From contig NZ_UQRQ01000008.1 of the NCBI RefSeq assembly GCF_900543425.1, positions 108,842 through 172,841 on the forward strand: 64,000 nt of DNA, given 5' to 3'. Positions 1-8,573 of the stretch are shown here, piece by piece (positions within the stretch are counted from its first letter, which is position 1; each line of letters opens with the position of its first letter). The position numbers and the translations under genes were made by a program. The notes under the pieces were generated by a model. It ran no database searches. It was not told the origin of the DNA and saw only the letters and a list, made by a program, of their open reading frames with translations. The stretch is from an uncultured Sanguibacteroides sp. GTDB lineage: Bacteria > Bacteroidota > Bacteroidia > Bacteroidales > Marinifilaceae.

Positions 1-1340
1 ATGACCAAGGTGATCGAAACAATAGCCCCGCCCAATTCACTCATCGCATCGATAGAAGCCAGACGGGCGGATTTATATCCCTGGTCCAGCTTGGCATGTA
101 CACCTTCCACCACCACAATGGCATCATCGACGACAATGGCGATAGCCAAGAGCATAGCACATAATGTCAAAAGATTAACACTAAATCCTATCAAATAAAG
201 CCCGAAGAAGGTTCCGATCAAGGCCACGGGAATAGCAATAGCCGGAATCAACGTAGAACGGAAGTCCTGTAAGAAAATATATACCACGAGAAATACCAGC
301 ACGAAAGCCTCTATTAAAGTCTTAAGCACCTCACGAATAGAAGCAAACAAGAAATCATTGGCATCCAACAATACTTCTACTTTCACCCCGGGAGGAAGTG
401 TTTTATCTATCCTGCCCAGATAATCCTTTATATCATTGATAATAGTCGTGGCATTGGAACCTGCCGTTTGGAAAATAATAGCAGTTACTCCCGGATGTCC
501 GTTTACATTGTTATTAAAACCATATGTCAACCGCCCCAATTCGATATTAGCAACGTCTTTTAACCTCAAAATTTCCCCGTTGGAAGTAGCACGTATAACA
601 ATATCCCCGAATTCTTCCGTCGTCTGCAAACGTCCCTTATACCTCATCACATATTGAAAGGATTGATCTCCTCGTTCTCCGAATTGTCCGGGTGCCGCCT
701 CAATGTTTTGTTCCGCCAAAGCCGCAGAGATGTCGGCAGGCATTAATTTATATTGAGCCATCACCTCCGGTTTCAACCAGATACGCATAGAATAATCCGT
801 ACCCATCACCATGGCGTCACCCACTCCGGGAATACGTTTAACCTCCGGAATAATATTGATATTCATATAATTTTCCAGAAATTCATTATCGTACTGATCA
901 TCGGAACTATAAAAAGCAAAACCCAACAACATACTGGTCTGGCGCTTTTGCGTGACGACTCCGACTTTAGTAACCTCGGAAGGCAAGAATCCTTGAGCTT
1001 TGGTAACACGGTTCTGAACATTTACAGCTGCCATGTCCGGATTCGTTCCCTGCTTAAAATAGACCTCAATCGAAGCATCTCCGGTATTGGTTGCGGTAGA
1101 GGTCATATACATCATATCTTCCACACCGTTGATTTGTTCTTCCAACGGAGCAATAACACTATTCAAAACGGTCTGAGCATTCGCACCCGTATAGGATGTA
1201 TTTACCCGAATAGTAGGAGGAGCAATATCCGGATACTGGGAAACAGGCAGAGATACCAAACCCAATACCCCCAGAATAACGATCAAAATGGAAATAACCG
1301 TCGAAAGCACAGGGCGGTTTATAAATTTATCTAACTTCAT
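1..1340 (-). CDS. RND (HAE1-type) multidrug efflux permease, N-terminal part
   Basis: Inner-membrane proton/drug antiporter of a tripartite RND pump. The ATG at 1340 opens 446 codons that run off the left window edge, so a little under half of a typical ~1,050-residue AcrB-type protein is present. The start (MKLDKFINRPVLS) is a classic HAE1 N-terminus with the first membrane helix at about residues 10-30. The periplasmic porter region follows, then helices from about residue 340. An Asp-Asp pair in VVDDAIVVVEG falls at residues 405-406, matching the proton-relay aspartates of helix 4 (D407/D408 in AcrB). It lies 32 bases downstream of the adaptor gene, so they are very likely co-transcribed. 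Substrate cannot be told from sequence. Confidence 0.95.
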   Translation of the reverse strand, partial: MKLDKFINRPVLSTVISILIVILGVLGLVSLPVSQYPDIAPPTIRVNTSYTGANAQTVLNSVIAPLEEQINGVEDMMYMTSTATNTGDASIEVYFKQGTNPDMAAVNVQNRVTKAQGFLPSEVTKVGVVTQKRQTSMLLGFAFYSSDDQYDNEFLENYMNINIIPEVKRIPGVGDAMVMGTDYSMRIWLKPEVMAQYKLMPADISAALAEQNIEAAPGQFGERGDQSFQYVMRYKGRLQTTEEFGDIVIRATSNGEILRLKDVANIELGRLTYGFNNNVNGHPGVTAIIFQTAGSNATTIINDIKDYLGRIDKTLPPGVKVEVLLDANDFLFASIREVLKTLIEAFVLVFLVVYIFLQDFRSTLIPAIAIPVALIGTFFGLYLIGFSVNLLTLCAMLLAIAIVVDDAIVVVEGVHAKLDQGYKSARLASIDAMSELGGAIVSITLV

Positions 1341-1372
1341 CTTTTTGTTTATTACAGATTAATTTTAACTCC

Positions 1373-2551
1373 CTAATTTTGTTTCGGTCGAGTCATAGCT
1401 TTCAATTTTGCGGCCGATTCTTCCAAAGTAATCGGTTTGATTTGCATACCGTCTCTTAATGTTCCGACACCTTCAGCCACAATCTTATCACCGGGATTTA
1501 AACCGGAAGTTACAACAAAATTTTTTCCGTCATTTAATTTAAATACTTCTATCTCCGTATTCTTCAACTTAGCGTCTTCCTGCAAAACATACACGAATCT
1601 CTTATCCTGAATTTCATAAGTCGCTTTTTGAGGAATAACAAGTGCATTCTTCAGATCCGAAGGAATAATTACCGAACCAGTACCTCCGCTTCTCAACAAA
1701 TGCTGAGGATTACGAAAAGTTGCACGTACACTCACCGCACCCGTCGTCTGATCTATTACCCCGCTGATTGTCTCGATCTTTCCTTGTTCGGAATAGAGAG
1801 AACCGTCTGCCAGATTTAAAGAAACCAATGGCATCCGTTCCAAAATTCCCTTAGATGAACCGTCTTGTCGAATCAGATTTAACAGCTCTTTTTCCGTCAT
1901 CGAAAAATATACATACATTTCCGAAATATCCGAAACCGTCGTTAAAGGAGTAGCCGAACTGGGACTTACCAAAGCTCCCACCCGAAAAGGGATACTCCCC
2001 ATAACACCATCGACGGGACTTACTACGTTCGTGTATGAAAGATTTTTTTCCGCATTGACTAATTGAGCCTCAGCCTGTGCTAATGCTGCTTTTTGCGAGG
2101 CCAATGTGTTTTCCGCCATCTGATAATCATAGCTACTGATAATATTTTTCTTAGCCAACTCCCTTTTATTATTGGCCGTCAACTGAGCTGTCGCAACACC
2201 CGCTTCAGCCACCTTTACTGCCGCTCGAGCTACATTTACAGCTTCTTCATATTGTACGGGATCAATAATAAATAATGTCTGCCCTTTTCGTACGTTTGCT
2301 CCCTCATCCACGCATAATTTCGTAATAAACCCACTGACATTCGGACGAATCTCGACGTCTTGCCGTCCCCGGATGATCGCCGGATAAGAAGAAGTCAACA
2401 TAACTTCCTGAGGCTCTACGGTCATAACAGCATAATCCGGTATGGTCTGTTGGCCTGACTGTTGTTTATTATTACAAGCAAAAAAAGTTATTCCCAACAT
2501 CATTAAAATAACCTGTCGGGAAAAAATAGTCATTAATCTCTGCATTTTCAT
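1373..2551 (-). CDS. RND efflux periplasmic adaptor (membrane fusion protein), lipoprotein
   Basis: Links the inner-membrane RND permease to an outer-membrane channel. The 392-residue product has a hydrophobic N-terminus ending in a lipobox (ITFFAC, Cys26), so it should be a lipid-anchored AcrA/MexA-like adaptor. The biotinyl-lipoyl half (GFITKLCVDEGANVRKGQ) is at about residues 73-90, followed by a helical hairpin at about 105-170. The second lipoyl half (SPVDGVMG) precedes the beta-barrel and membrane-proximal domains. First gene of the pump operon. The third codon is also ATG, so the start could be two codons later. The channel gene is not in the window; in many Bacteroidota it follows the permease. 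Confidence 0.95.
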   Translation of the reverse strand: MKMQRLMTIFSRQVILMMLGITFFACNNKQQSGQQTIPDYAVMTVEPQEVMLTSSYPAIIRGRQDVEIRPNVSGFITKLCVDEGANVRKGQTLFIIDPVQYEEAVNVARAAVKVAEAGVATAQLTANNKRELAKKNIISSYDYQMAENTLASQKAALAQAEAQLVNAEKNLSYTNVVSPVDGVMGSIPFRVGALVSPSSATPLTTVSDISEMYVYFSMTEKELLNLIRQDGSSKGILERMPLVSLNLADGSLYSEQGKIETISGVIDQTTGAVSVRATFRNPQHLLRSGGTGSVIIPSDLKNALVIPQKATYEIQDKRFVYVLQEDAKLKNTEIEVFKLNDGKNFVVTSGLNPGDKIVAEGVGTLRDGMQIKPITLEESAAKLKAMTRPKQN

Positions 2552-2907
2552 ATATTATATTTTATATAATTAAATTTTCTCTTCACAGTACGGGATATAG
2601 GCAAACGCCATACCAAAACAAAACAATAAAAAAATTGTTTTCATGCCATTTAGGTAAAAAAATCTTAATTATAGATACAATCATCGATAAGAACCTCTCC
2701 CCCCGGAAGCCCGGAAATACTCCAACTTCCTATCCCCCATAAAACTCGTCAAAATTAACAAATTTATCGGATATGTATATCCTGGACCTGACTTTAATCT
2801 TATTTATAAGGCAAAAAAAATAAAAAAGAGGAGTGATGATAAATTTTATCACCACTCCTCTCTTAAATACACAGATAATTCAAGTCAATCTTGATACCAA
2901 GGCGATT
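2552..2907. other. 356-base intergenic region upstream of the efflux operon
   Basis: AT-rich gap between the efflux adaptor start and the 3' end of the upstream membrane-protein gene. It holds the terminator described separately near 2827-2861. A minus-strand TAAATTTG at 2759-2766 fits the Bacteroidota -7 box TAnnTTTG, but I see no good -33 TTTG at the right distance. There is also an AT-only-loop inverted repeat, AAAACAAT/ATTGTTTT, at 2620-2627 and 2634-2641. No gene or regulator ORF is convincing here. Confidence 0.5.
2812..2861 (-). terminator. Rho-independent terminator after the 2908-3558 gene
   Basis: A 17-base inverted repeat (2827-2843 with 2845-2861, one G-T type mismatch) reads on the minus strand as a GC-containing hairpin. 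It is followed by a T-rich run (complement of the A tract 2812-2827). It separates the membrane-protein gene from the efflux operon. Confidence 0.85.
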
Positions 2908-3558
2908 TTACTCTGCCGGAGTTTCAGTTTTTACCCCTTCCGCCGGAACTTTAGGGGTTACAATCGGTCCCTCTGTCGTCAAATTTCTATATATCACGGC
3001 AGTACATCCTAATGAAGCTACCATATAGACTAAAAGAAGAACAAATATCAGAATTCCCCCCAAGAAAGGAATAAAAGCAAAAATAGCAAAGAGTATATAG
3101 AACGCAAGCCCCAGAACAAAACGAACTCCGAATATAGTCCATTTATAGCCATAAGTTGCCTGATTACTACCTATCATTGCCTCTCCCGGAGCAACTCCCT
3201 TATCCAACAAGATATAGACTGCAAGAGACCAGCCGATGGAAATAACAATGCCCGGAATAATAACGAAGAAGAGAGCCGGAATGATAGCAAGCGACATCAA
3301 ACCGATTAACGTAAAGAATTCGCCCATATACCTCCGGTATTTGGCCTCAAAAATAAAAAGGGGAGAAATCATCTCTCCTTTACTCAAGGCGACAGGGATG
3401 GTCATAATAGCAATGGTTGTTCCGACATTCAAATAAGGAATCCAAATGGTTAAAATCCACAAAAGTACAGCGGCAATTAGAGATAAAGTATTCTTTAAAC
3501 CGATACCGATACCCTCTTGGATTACACCAAAAACGGTAATTCTTCTGATTATTTCCAT
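2908..3558 (-). CDS. Multi-pass membrane protein of unknown function
   Basis: A 216-residue integral membrane protein. Hydrophobic segments are visible at about residues 22-45, 48-62, 80-110, 110-125 and 140-185. The loops are short, and a Pro/Glu-rich C-terminal tail (residues 195-216) probably faces the cytoplasm. The pattern resembles the DUF975/DUF4013-like or glycerophosphodiesterase-membrane-domain families of small helical proteins, but I cannot name a family with certainty or give a function. It is monocistronic: a promoter-like box lies upstream at 3617-3645 and a strong terminator lies downstream. Confidence 0.75.
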   Translation of the reverse strand: MEIIRRITVFGVIQEGIGIGLKNTLSLIAAVLLWILTIWIPYLNVGTTIAIMTIPVALSKGEMISPLFIFEAKYRRYMGEFFTLIGLMSLAIIPALFFVIIPGIVISIGWSLAVYILLDKGVAPGEAMIGSNQATYGYKWTIFGVRFVLGLAFYILFAIFAFIPFLGGILIFVLLLVYMVASLGCTAVIYRNLTTEGPIVTPKVPAEGVKTETPAE

Positions 3559-3616
3559 TATTTCACAGATTAAGATTAATAAATAAAAGCATCACACACT
3601 ATTTGTATTTTTCTTT

Positions 3617-3645
3617 CAAATATAAATATTATTTAATAATATAAA
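3617..3645 (-). promoter_or_regulatory. Predicted promoter of the 2908-3558 membrane protein gene
   Basis: Minus-strand TATATTTG at 3617-3624 matches the Bacteroidota -7 consensus TAnnTTTG exactly. A TTTA at 3642-3645 sits 17 bases further upstream as a weak -33 box. It lies about 60 bases before the ATG. Confidence 0.5.
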
Positions 3646-3670
3646 GCCCATATAAGCCAAATAATAGGCT

Positions 3671-4255
3671 TCATCCTTTCATTTTCTTCTCTTCTTCCAT
3701 GATTTTATTAAAGCAATGCCGACAAATAGGCTCATAAGTATCCTGTTCTCCCAACATCACCAAACTATCATTTGAAGTCAATCGATGAGAATGATTTGCC
3801 AAATTTCCACACCGGACACATATGGCATGTACTTTTGTTACATATTCAGCAATAGCCATTAGTTGAGGCATAGGGCCGAAAGGATTACCTTGAAAATCCA
3901 TATCCAATCCGGCAACGATCACCCTCACGCCATGATCCGCTAACTCCTTACACACGGACACGATATTAGCATCAAAAAACTGAGCTTCATCGATTCCCAC
4001 TACATCCACATCACCCGTCAACAAAAGAATATTACCGGAAGAGTCCACGGGCGTAGACCGAATCGTATTAGCATCGTGAGACACGACATCTTCCATGGAG
4101 TATCGAACATCCAATTGAGGTTTAAAAATCTCTACCCGTTGGTTCGCGAATTTAGCCCGCTTCAACCGACGAATCAACTCCTCTGTCTTCCCCGAAAACA
4201 TTGATCCGCAAATTACCTCTATCCATCCTGCCCGATTAGCGCTTTCCAAAAACAT
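3671..4255 (-). CDS. tdk: Thymidine kinase
   Basis: Type II thymidine kinase of the pyrimidine salvage pathway, converting thymidine and ATP to dTMP. From the ATG at 4255 the product is 194 residues. The P-loop [10 protein letters not shown] is near residue 17, the Walker B/DEAQFF motif is in the middle, and the C-terminal half has a zinc ribbon formed by a CVRCG pair and a CRHC pair. An open frame extends upstream to 4315. However, a perfect -7 promoter box at 4276-4283 would place the transcript start inside that extension, and the 194-residue form matches the usual family N-terminus, so I take 4255. Confidence 0.95.
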   Translation of the reverse strand: MFLESANRAGWIEVICGSMFSGKTEELIRRLKRAKFANQRVEIFKPQLDVRYSMEDVVSHDANTIRSTPVDSSGNILLLTGDVDVVGIDEAQFFDANIVSVCKELADHGVRVIVAGLDMDFQGNPFGPMPQLMAIAEYVTKVHAICVRCGNLANHSHRLTSNDSLVMLGEQDTYEPICRHCFNKIMEEEKKMKG

Positions 4256-4275
4256 ATTTATTGATTTTACACCTG

Positions 4276-4283
4276 CAAAGGTA
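4276..4283 (-). promoter_or_regulatory. -7 promoter box upstream of tdk
   Basis: Minus-strand TACCTTTG fits TAnnTTTG. Transcription would begin a few bases downstream, at about 4269, leaving a very short leader before the ATG at 4255 and excluding the upstream alternative start. No clear -33 box is visible. Confidence 0.45.
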
Positions 4284-4461
4284 TAAAAAAAACGAAGAGA
4301 GAACACGATCCACATGCTTTTACCTTACCTTTCCCATGTATCATCACGCTCTCCTCCTTCTTCGTCTCCTTACGTTACTTTTTATTACCAAATTAACATA
4401 ACCATAACATTGCCAATAGATTTTTTAGCAGAAAATTTCCTTCTCTTTTCCTCGATAAACG

Positions 4462-4469
4462 TATCTTTG
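4462..4469 (+). promoter_or_regulatory. -7 promoter box of the MBL-fold hydrolase gene
   Basis: TATCTTTG matches the Bacteroidota -7 box and lies 22 bases before the ATG at 4492. The -33 region (T-rich, about 4436-4441) is only a weak match. Confidence 0.45.
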
Positions 4470-4491
4470 TAACAGAATATCGAATGAAATT

Positions 4492-5481
4492 ATGAGTCAA
4501 CCTATCTCTTTTCGTCGGAATGAAGCATTAGCTACTATTAAGCAAGAATGGAAAGGAAATCCCGTCGTCAAAGGAAAATTTATCAACCAGCAACACCATG
4601 TAAAACACGGAATAGGTAGTGTTTTGAAATGGAGACTCTCTCCTAATCCGCAGAGGAAAGAAAAACGAAGAGAAAACTGGAATCCCGAAGTGAAGTTTCT
4701 TCACTCTTTGGAAAACATAAAAGGAGACGCTCTGGTCTGGTTGGGACACAACTCATTTTTCATGCAGTTTGGAGGAAAAAAGCTCCTGTTCGATCCCGTT
4801 TTCGGTCATATTCCTTTTGTTCGCAGGCGAAGCAATCTGCCGGTTAATCCCCAAATCTTTAAAAATATCGATTATCTTCTGTTAAGCCACGACCATTTCG
4901 ACCACCTGGATAAAAAAAGTATCACCCTTCTGTATGCAAATAATCCCCAAATGAAGGTATTTTGCGGCTTGGGCGTGGGTGAACTTCTTCAGTCCTGGTT
5001 CCCTTCCATTCAGGTTATCGAAGCCGGATGGTACCAGCAAATAGAAGACGACGGACTTAAAATCACCTTCCTTCCCGCCCAGCATTGGGGCAAACGCTCT
5101 TTTGCCGACGGAGGACAACGCTTATGGGGAGCCTTTATGCTGGAAAAAGACGGACTTTCACTATATTATAGCGGAGACACGGGCTATGCCAAACACTTTT
5201 CCGAAATCAAGGAACTTTTCGGTTCTCCGGATTACGCGTTACTGGGAATCGGAGCCTATAAACCCCGTTGGTTTATGCAACCCAACCACATCTCACCTCA
5301 TGACTCTATCAAGGCCGCTACTGAAATGGGAGCTAAAACAACCATCCCCATGCATTACGGAACTTTTGATTTATCCGACGAACCGTTAAGCGACCCTCCT
5401 AAAGTTTTCGCCGAAGAAGCTCTGAAGCACAAGGTAAATATCCACATCCCCGCCCTTGGCGAAATCGTCCCTCTAAAATAA
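4492..5481 (+). CDS. MBL-fold metal-dependent hydrolase (NAPE-PLD/UlaG-like)
   Basis: A 329-residue metallo-beta-lactamase-fold protein. The metal-binding signature HDHFDHLD is at about residues 133-140. Further conserved metal ligands are an AQHWGKR segment near residue 200, SGDTGY near 230 and a late MHYGTF near 290. The arrangement matches the N-acylphosphatidylethanolamine phospholipase D-like branch found widely in bacteria, in which a hydrolytic role on a phosphodiester or lactone substrate is presumed but rarely tested. There is no signal peptide, so it is probably cytoplasmic. It is transcribed alone from its own promoter. The substrate is not inferable. Confidence 0.9.
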   Translation: MSQPISFRRNEALATIKQEWKGNPVVKGKFINQQHHVKHGIGSVLKWRLSPNPQRKEKRRENWNPEVKFLHSLENIKGDALVWLGHNSFFMQFGGKKLLFDPVFGHIPFVRRRSNLPVNPQIFKNIDYLLLSHDHFDHLDKKSITLLYANNPQMKVFCGLGVGELLQSWFPSIQVIEAGWYQQIEDDGLKITFLPAQHWGKRSFADGGQRLWGAFMLEKDGLSLYYSGDTGYAKHFSEIKELFGSPDYALLGIGAYKPRWFMQPNHISPHDSIKAATEMGAKTTIPMHYGTFDLSDEPLSDPPKVFAEEALKHKVNIHIPALGEIVPLK

Positions 5482-5509
5482 CCCACAGGGACGGGTGTAA
5501 TGTGCTATT

Positions 5510-5713
5510 TCACAACCGCCGAATAATATTCAATCCTACTCCCGCAACCCGGGCCAACTGCCGATTACTAACGTTCGGATTTTGCTTTATTTCTTTCAAT
5601 ACCTGTTTTCGCTCTCGAACAGAAAGCTCCGTTAATCTTTTTCCATTTAATTCTTTTTCCAACAACTCTATCACTTCCTGATCCGACAGTCTACGATTCT
5701 GATCAACATCCAA
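5510..5713 (-). pseudogene. C-terminal tail remnant of an IS200-like/REP-associated transposase
   Basis: Only a TTG could start this 67-residue frame. The reading frame continues upstream without ATG (encoding ...FEFEYQAYVQQEDDGKY) until a stop near 5795. The encoded piece has the shape RLSDQEV...L..RERKQVLKEI...SNRQLARVAGV, a helix-turn-helix tail like the one that follows the Y1 transposase domain in Bacteroidota REP-associated transposase-like proteins. The catalytic HUH/Tyr domain is absent, so this looks like a decayed 3' fragment. It could alternatively be a small DNA-binding protein with an unusual start. Confidence 0.4.
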
Positions 5714-5838
5714 GTATTTTCCATCATCTTCTTGTTGAACATAAGCTTGATACTCAAATTCAAAAAGTGAGAAATACAGAATTAGAATACGATATACCTA
5801 TATTAGCAAGGTATTAATACAATATTAACTCCCATGAT

Positions 5839-5868
5839 TTTGAATTAATGCATTTTTTTATATATTTG
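5839..5868 (+). promoter_or_regulatory. Predicted promoter of the 5910-8418 lipoprotein genes
   Basis: TTTG at 5839-5842 and TATATTTG at 5861-5868 with an 18-base spacer closely match the Bacteroidota consensus. The predicted start of transcription (about 5875) lies before the ATG at 5910. This makes the short upstream TTG at 5886 possible but unnecessary. Confidence 0.6.
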
Positions 5869-5909
5869 CCAATATTACATTCTTATTGAAAATAAAACAT
5901 CAATCCAAA

Positions 5910-6683
5910 ATGAAATTAATTTTATTTATATTGATTTTTTTGTATCTCATCTCTTGTTCTTCCAAACAACACGGAGAATGCACCGAAAGGATAGACAAAT
6001 TGCTTTTCGATAAGATAAACATTAAATGGGGTGAAATACATTTGAAAAAAGAATACAAACAAACCATAAAGGTATATAACCCTACTTCTCAAAAAGTTTC
6101 TTTCAAAATATATACAGATTTATCTGAATTTCAAGTGACAAAATTCAATAGCGATTCTTTAAATTATATAACAATCGGAACAATTCTTTCTCCACATTCA
6201 GGTGATACCTTACTTGTTACGTTTACACCCTGCGATACAAATTTATTAGGTAATTACGAGAAGGGATTACATATCATGATAAATAAAGAAATACTATTTG
6301 TCCCTCTTAAGATGCAAGCATATATTTTAGAAAATTTTGATTCGATATCCTTAGAAGAAAAACTACATCCACCTATAATAGAGATATATAAAGATACTTT
6401 CAATTTTAATAATACTAACAAAAATAAAAAAATTCCGGTCTCTTTTATAATCAAAAATGTTGGAGAAAGAAATCTAATTATTCGAAAAGTGGAGACAGAT
6501 TGTAGCTGCATTAATTCAACTCTGCAACAACATATCATTTCTCCCGGTCAAACAACGACATTAAGTGCAACATTTGTAAGTATGGGACATACCGGATTAC
6601 AATATCGAACAATCAGGTTATTCACTAACGATCCCGAACACCCCATGATCAAGCTTACTATTAAAGGATATATAGAAAAATAA
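5910..6683 (+). CDS. DUF1573 domain lipoprotein
   Basis: A 257-residue lipoprotein from the ATG at 5910. The hydrophobic N-terminus ends in LYLISC (Cys16). Two Ig-like beta-sandwich stretches follow. The second carries the DUF1573 hallmark: KNVGERNLIIRKVETDCSC, then PGQ-rich strands and FTNDPEHPMIKLTIKG at the end. DUF1573 proteins are common surface or periplasmic proteins in Bacteroidota, and their molecular role is unknown. It is the first gene of an AT-rich group of three lipoprotein genes with gaps of 37 and 15 bases, so an operon is likely. A TTG eight codons upstream is a less likely start. Confidence 0.8.
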   Translation: MKLILFILIFLYLISCSSKQHGECTERIDKLLFDKINIKWGEIHLKKEYKQTIKVYNPTSQKVSFKIYTDLSEFQVTKFNSDSLNYITIGTILSPHSGDTLLVTFTPCDTNLLGNYEKGLHIMINKEILFVPLKMQAYILENFDSISLEEKLHPPIIEIYKDTFNFNNTNKNKKIPVSFIIKNVGERNLIIRKVETDCSCINSTLQQHIISPGQTTTLSATFVSMGHTGLQYRTIRLFTNDPEHPMIKLTIKGYIEK

Positions 6684-6720
6684 TACAAATTTCACATTTA
6701 TAAATCTAAACAACAATATT

Positions 6721-7512
6721 ATGAAAACAAAAAAGTATTATCAAAGAATCGGATTGATGTTATTAAGCATCCTCACTTTTCTCCTCGGATGTGAAAAAAT
6801 GAATTTTACTCCCGAACAAGAATTTTCTCTTCGGGAAGTATACCGTGATTCCGCATTTTTAGGTTTCGAAGGCAATTTGCGTGTTGACAGCATACTTTCA
6901 AATAATCTAGAAATTTATCTTCCGGCATTTGAACGAATGCAACGCCATTTAAAAATTAAAGATAATCGTTATACTTGGGATTTTGAAAATGGTGCAGAAA
7001 TTAAAATCTCAGAAAATATATACGATTTCATTAGTTGGCTTTGGAAAGGCCAAAATAAAAGATTAGAAAGCGGAGACTATATCCTTAAAGCAACAGAATA
7101 TGGGTTTTGTGTAATAGCTAAAATAGAACCAGAATATCCCAAATCAAAAACAGGTCAATTTATTATTCCAGGATCTCATACACATAACGCAATAACTTTA
7201 TATCAATTGTATAAATATGCAGCAACAGATCGTTATTTATCAGAATATATTGAAAATCTTTTAGATTATAACGTTTTTAGGCCTAGTCATTCTCATGTTG
7301 GAAAAACCAATAATATTCGGTGGACCTATTTCTGTGAAAACGCCTGTTTTTATTATGGCCCGAGAGGATTAAGATGTGAACATAATATAATCGGGTATAA
7401 AGATGATGATGTTTATCCTGGTGAATATTTTCAAAAAGTCAGAAACATATTTGGTGGAACCATAGTATCTTTAATGAATTACGAAAAGGTAATCCGTTAT
7501 GGATTTCATTAA
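6721..7512 (+). CDS. Lipoprotein with one copy of an unrecognised ~95-residue repeat domain
   Basis: A 263-residue product with a lipoprotein signal (TFLLGC, Cys24). Residues about 38-135 contain a domain with landmarks DSAFLGFEGNL, PAFERM, NGAEIKISENIYDF and RLESGDY. The same domain occurs twice in the next gene. The remaining C-terminal part (about 140-263) is different. It is rich in His and aromatic residues, with a cysteine cluster FCENACFYYGPRGLRC, and could bind metal or form disulfides. I do not recognise either domain and assign no function. Position behind a DUF1573 lipoprotein suggests a cell-envelope role. Confidence 0.75.
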   Translation: MKTKKYYQRIGLMLLSILTFLLGCEKMNFTPEQEFSLREVYRDSAFLGFEGNLRVDSILSNNLEIYLPAFERMQRHLKIKDNRYTWDFENGAEIKISENIYDFISWLWKGQNKRLESGDYILKATEYGFCVIAKIEPEYPKSKTGQFIIPGSHTHNAITLYQLYKYAATDRYLSEYIENLLDYNVFRPSHSHVGKTNNIRWTYFCENACFYYGPRGLRCEHNIIGYKDDDVYPGEYFQKVRNIFGGTIVSLMNYEKVIRYGFH

Positions 7513-7527
7513 TTAAAATCAAGTATA

Positions 7528-8418
7528 ATGAAAACAAGACATCTATTATCTATCAGTATATTCGTCATTATCCTGATGAGTTGTTCCTGTCCGAAACTAA
7601 AGCTTTGGAATGGCGAGGAAGTATGTTATAAGGATTCCGTATTCTTAGGTTTCGAAGGTAATTTAAATAACGATACTCTTTTGTCAAATCATCGGAATAT
7701 ATATATACCGGCCTTTGAACGATTGAGAGGACACCTGAAAGTGGAAAATAACCGGTTGATCTGGAATGTCAAGAACGGGGCTGAAATCAAAATTTCCGAA
7801 AATATATACGATTTTATTACCCGACTATGGAAAAAACAAAATAAAAGATTGGAGACAGGAGATTTCGTAATTATGGAAAATAAAGACCGATATTATATAA
7901 TAATGTACAAAAGAGATACAGTGAGAAGGATAAAAGGTCATCTCTCCAACATGAAATTAACCGATCCAAATTATACAAAAGATCAAAGTAAAACAGAGAT
8001 ATCCGATTCAGATCAGATCACATTAAGTTCTTCTTATCCAAAGCTAAAGTTTTGGAGCGGAGAGGAAGTATGTTATAAAGATTCCACCTTTTTGGGTTGC
8101 AAAGGAGATTTACAAAACGACAGCATACGTCAAAAGGCTCTCGAACGCATGAAAAGGCATCTTAAAGTAAAAAACAACCGATTAACCTGGAATTTAAAAA
8201 ACGGAGCACAAATTAAGGTTTCTGAAAATATTTATAACTATATTATTCGAGCATGGAAACAGGAAAACACAAGATTGGAAACGGGAATGTATGCAATCAT
8301 GGAAGATGATAAACGTAATTATTTTATTTTATATAAAACAGATACGATTAAAATCATTCGAGAGATCGATGGCTTTGGTCACCTCAAAGCAAGCGATCCG
8401 AATTACGATAAAAAATAG
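7528..8418 (+). CDS. Lipoprotein with two tandem copies of the same unrecognised domain
   Basis: A 296-residue product with a lipoprotein signal (IILMSC, Cys19). It is built almost entirely of two tandem units of about 130-140 residues. Each begins with PKLK.W.GEEVCYKDS, continues through NGA.IK.SENIY and RLETG, and ends in DPNY. Unit two lacks about nine residues after the start (LQNDSIRQKALERM against a longer stretch in unit one). Both units align with the single domain of the preceding gene, so the pair arose by duplication of the domain within and between genes. No known family is recognised. It lies 15 bases after the previous stop. Confidence 0.75.
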   Translation: MKTRHLLSISIFVIILMSCSCPKLKLWNGEEVCYKDSVFLGFEGNLNNDTLLSNHRNIYIPAFERLRGHLKVENNRLIWNVKNGAEIKISENIYDFITRLWKKQNKRLETGDFVIMENKDRYYIIMYKRDTVRRIKGHLSNMKLTDPNYTKDQSKTEISDSDQITLSSSYPKLKFWSGEEVCYKDSTFLGCKGDLQNDSIRQKALERMKRHLKVKNNRLTWNLKNGAQIKVSENIYNYIIRAWKQENTRLETGMYAIMEDDKRNYFILYKTDTIKIIREIDGFGHLKASDPNYDKK

Positions 8419-8573
8419 TTTTTTTTACTCTACTTTTCCTATTGACGAAATATCCCGATAAAAGGCATTACGGACATATTTCCGTCCAACCGGATACGTT
8501 CACATCTTTCTTGTTAACGCCTTGAAGAACCTACTACGGAGCTATTTAATAAGTAAAAAGATATTAAATCGGA

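Noticed and set aside
753..1334. A 193-residue plus-strand frame over the efflux permease.
   Set aside because: It is antisense to a well-supported RND permease with conserved motifs; composition (His/Arg/Ile-rich) is typical of a shadow frame.
4256..4315. N-terminal extension of thymidine kinase.
   Set aside because: A perfect -7 promoter box lies within it, and the shorter form fits the family.
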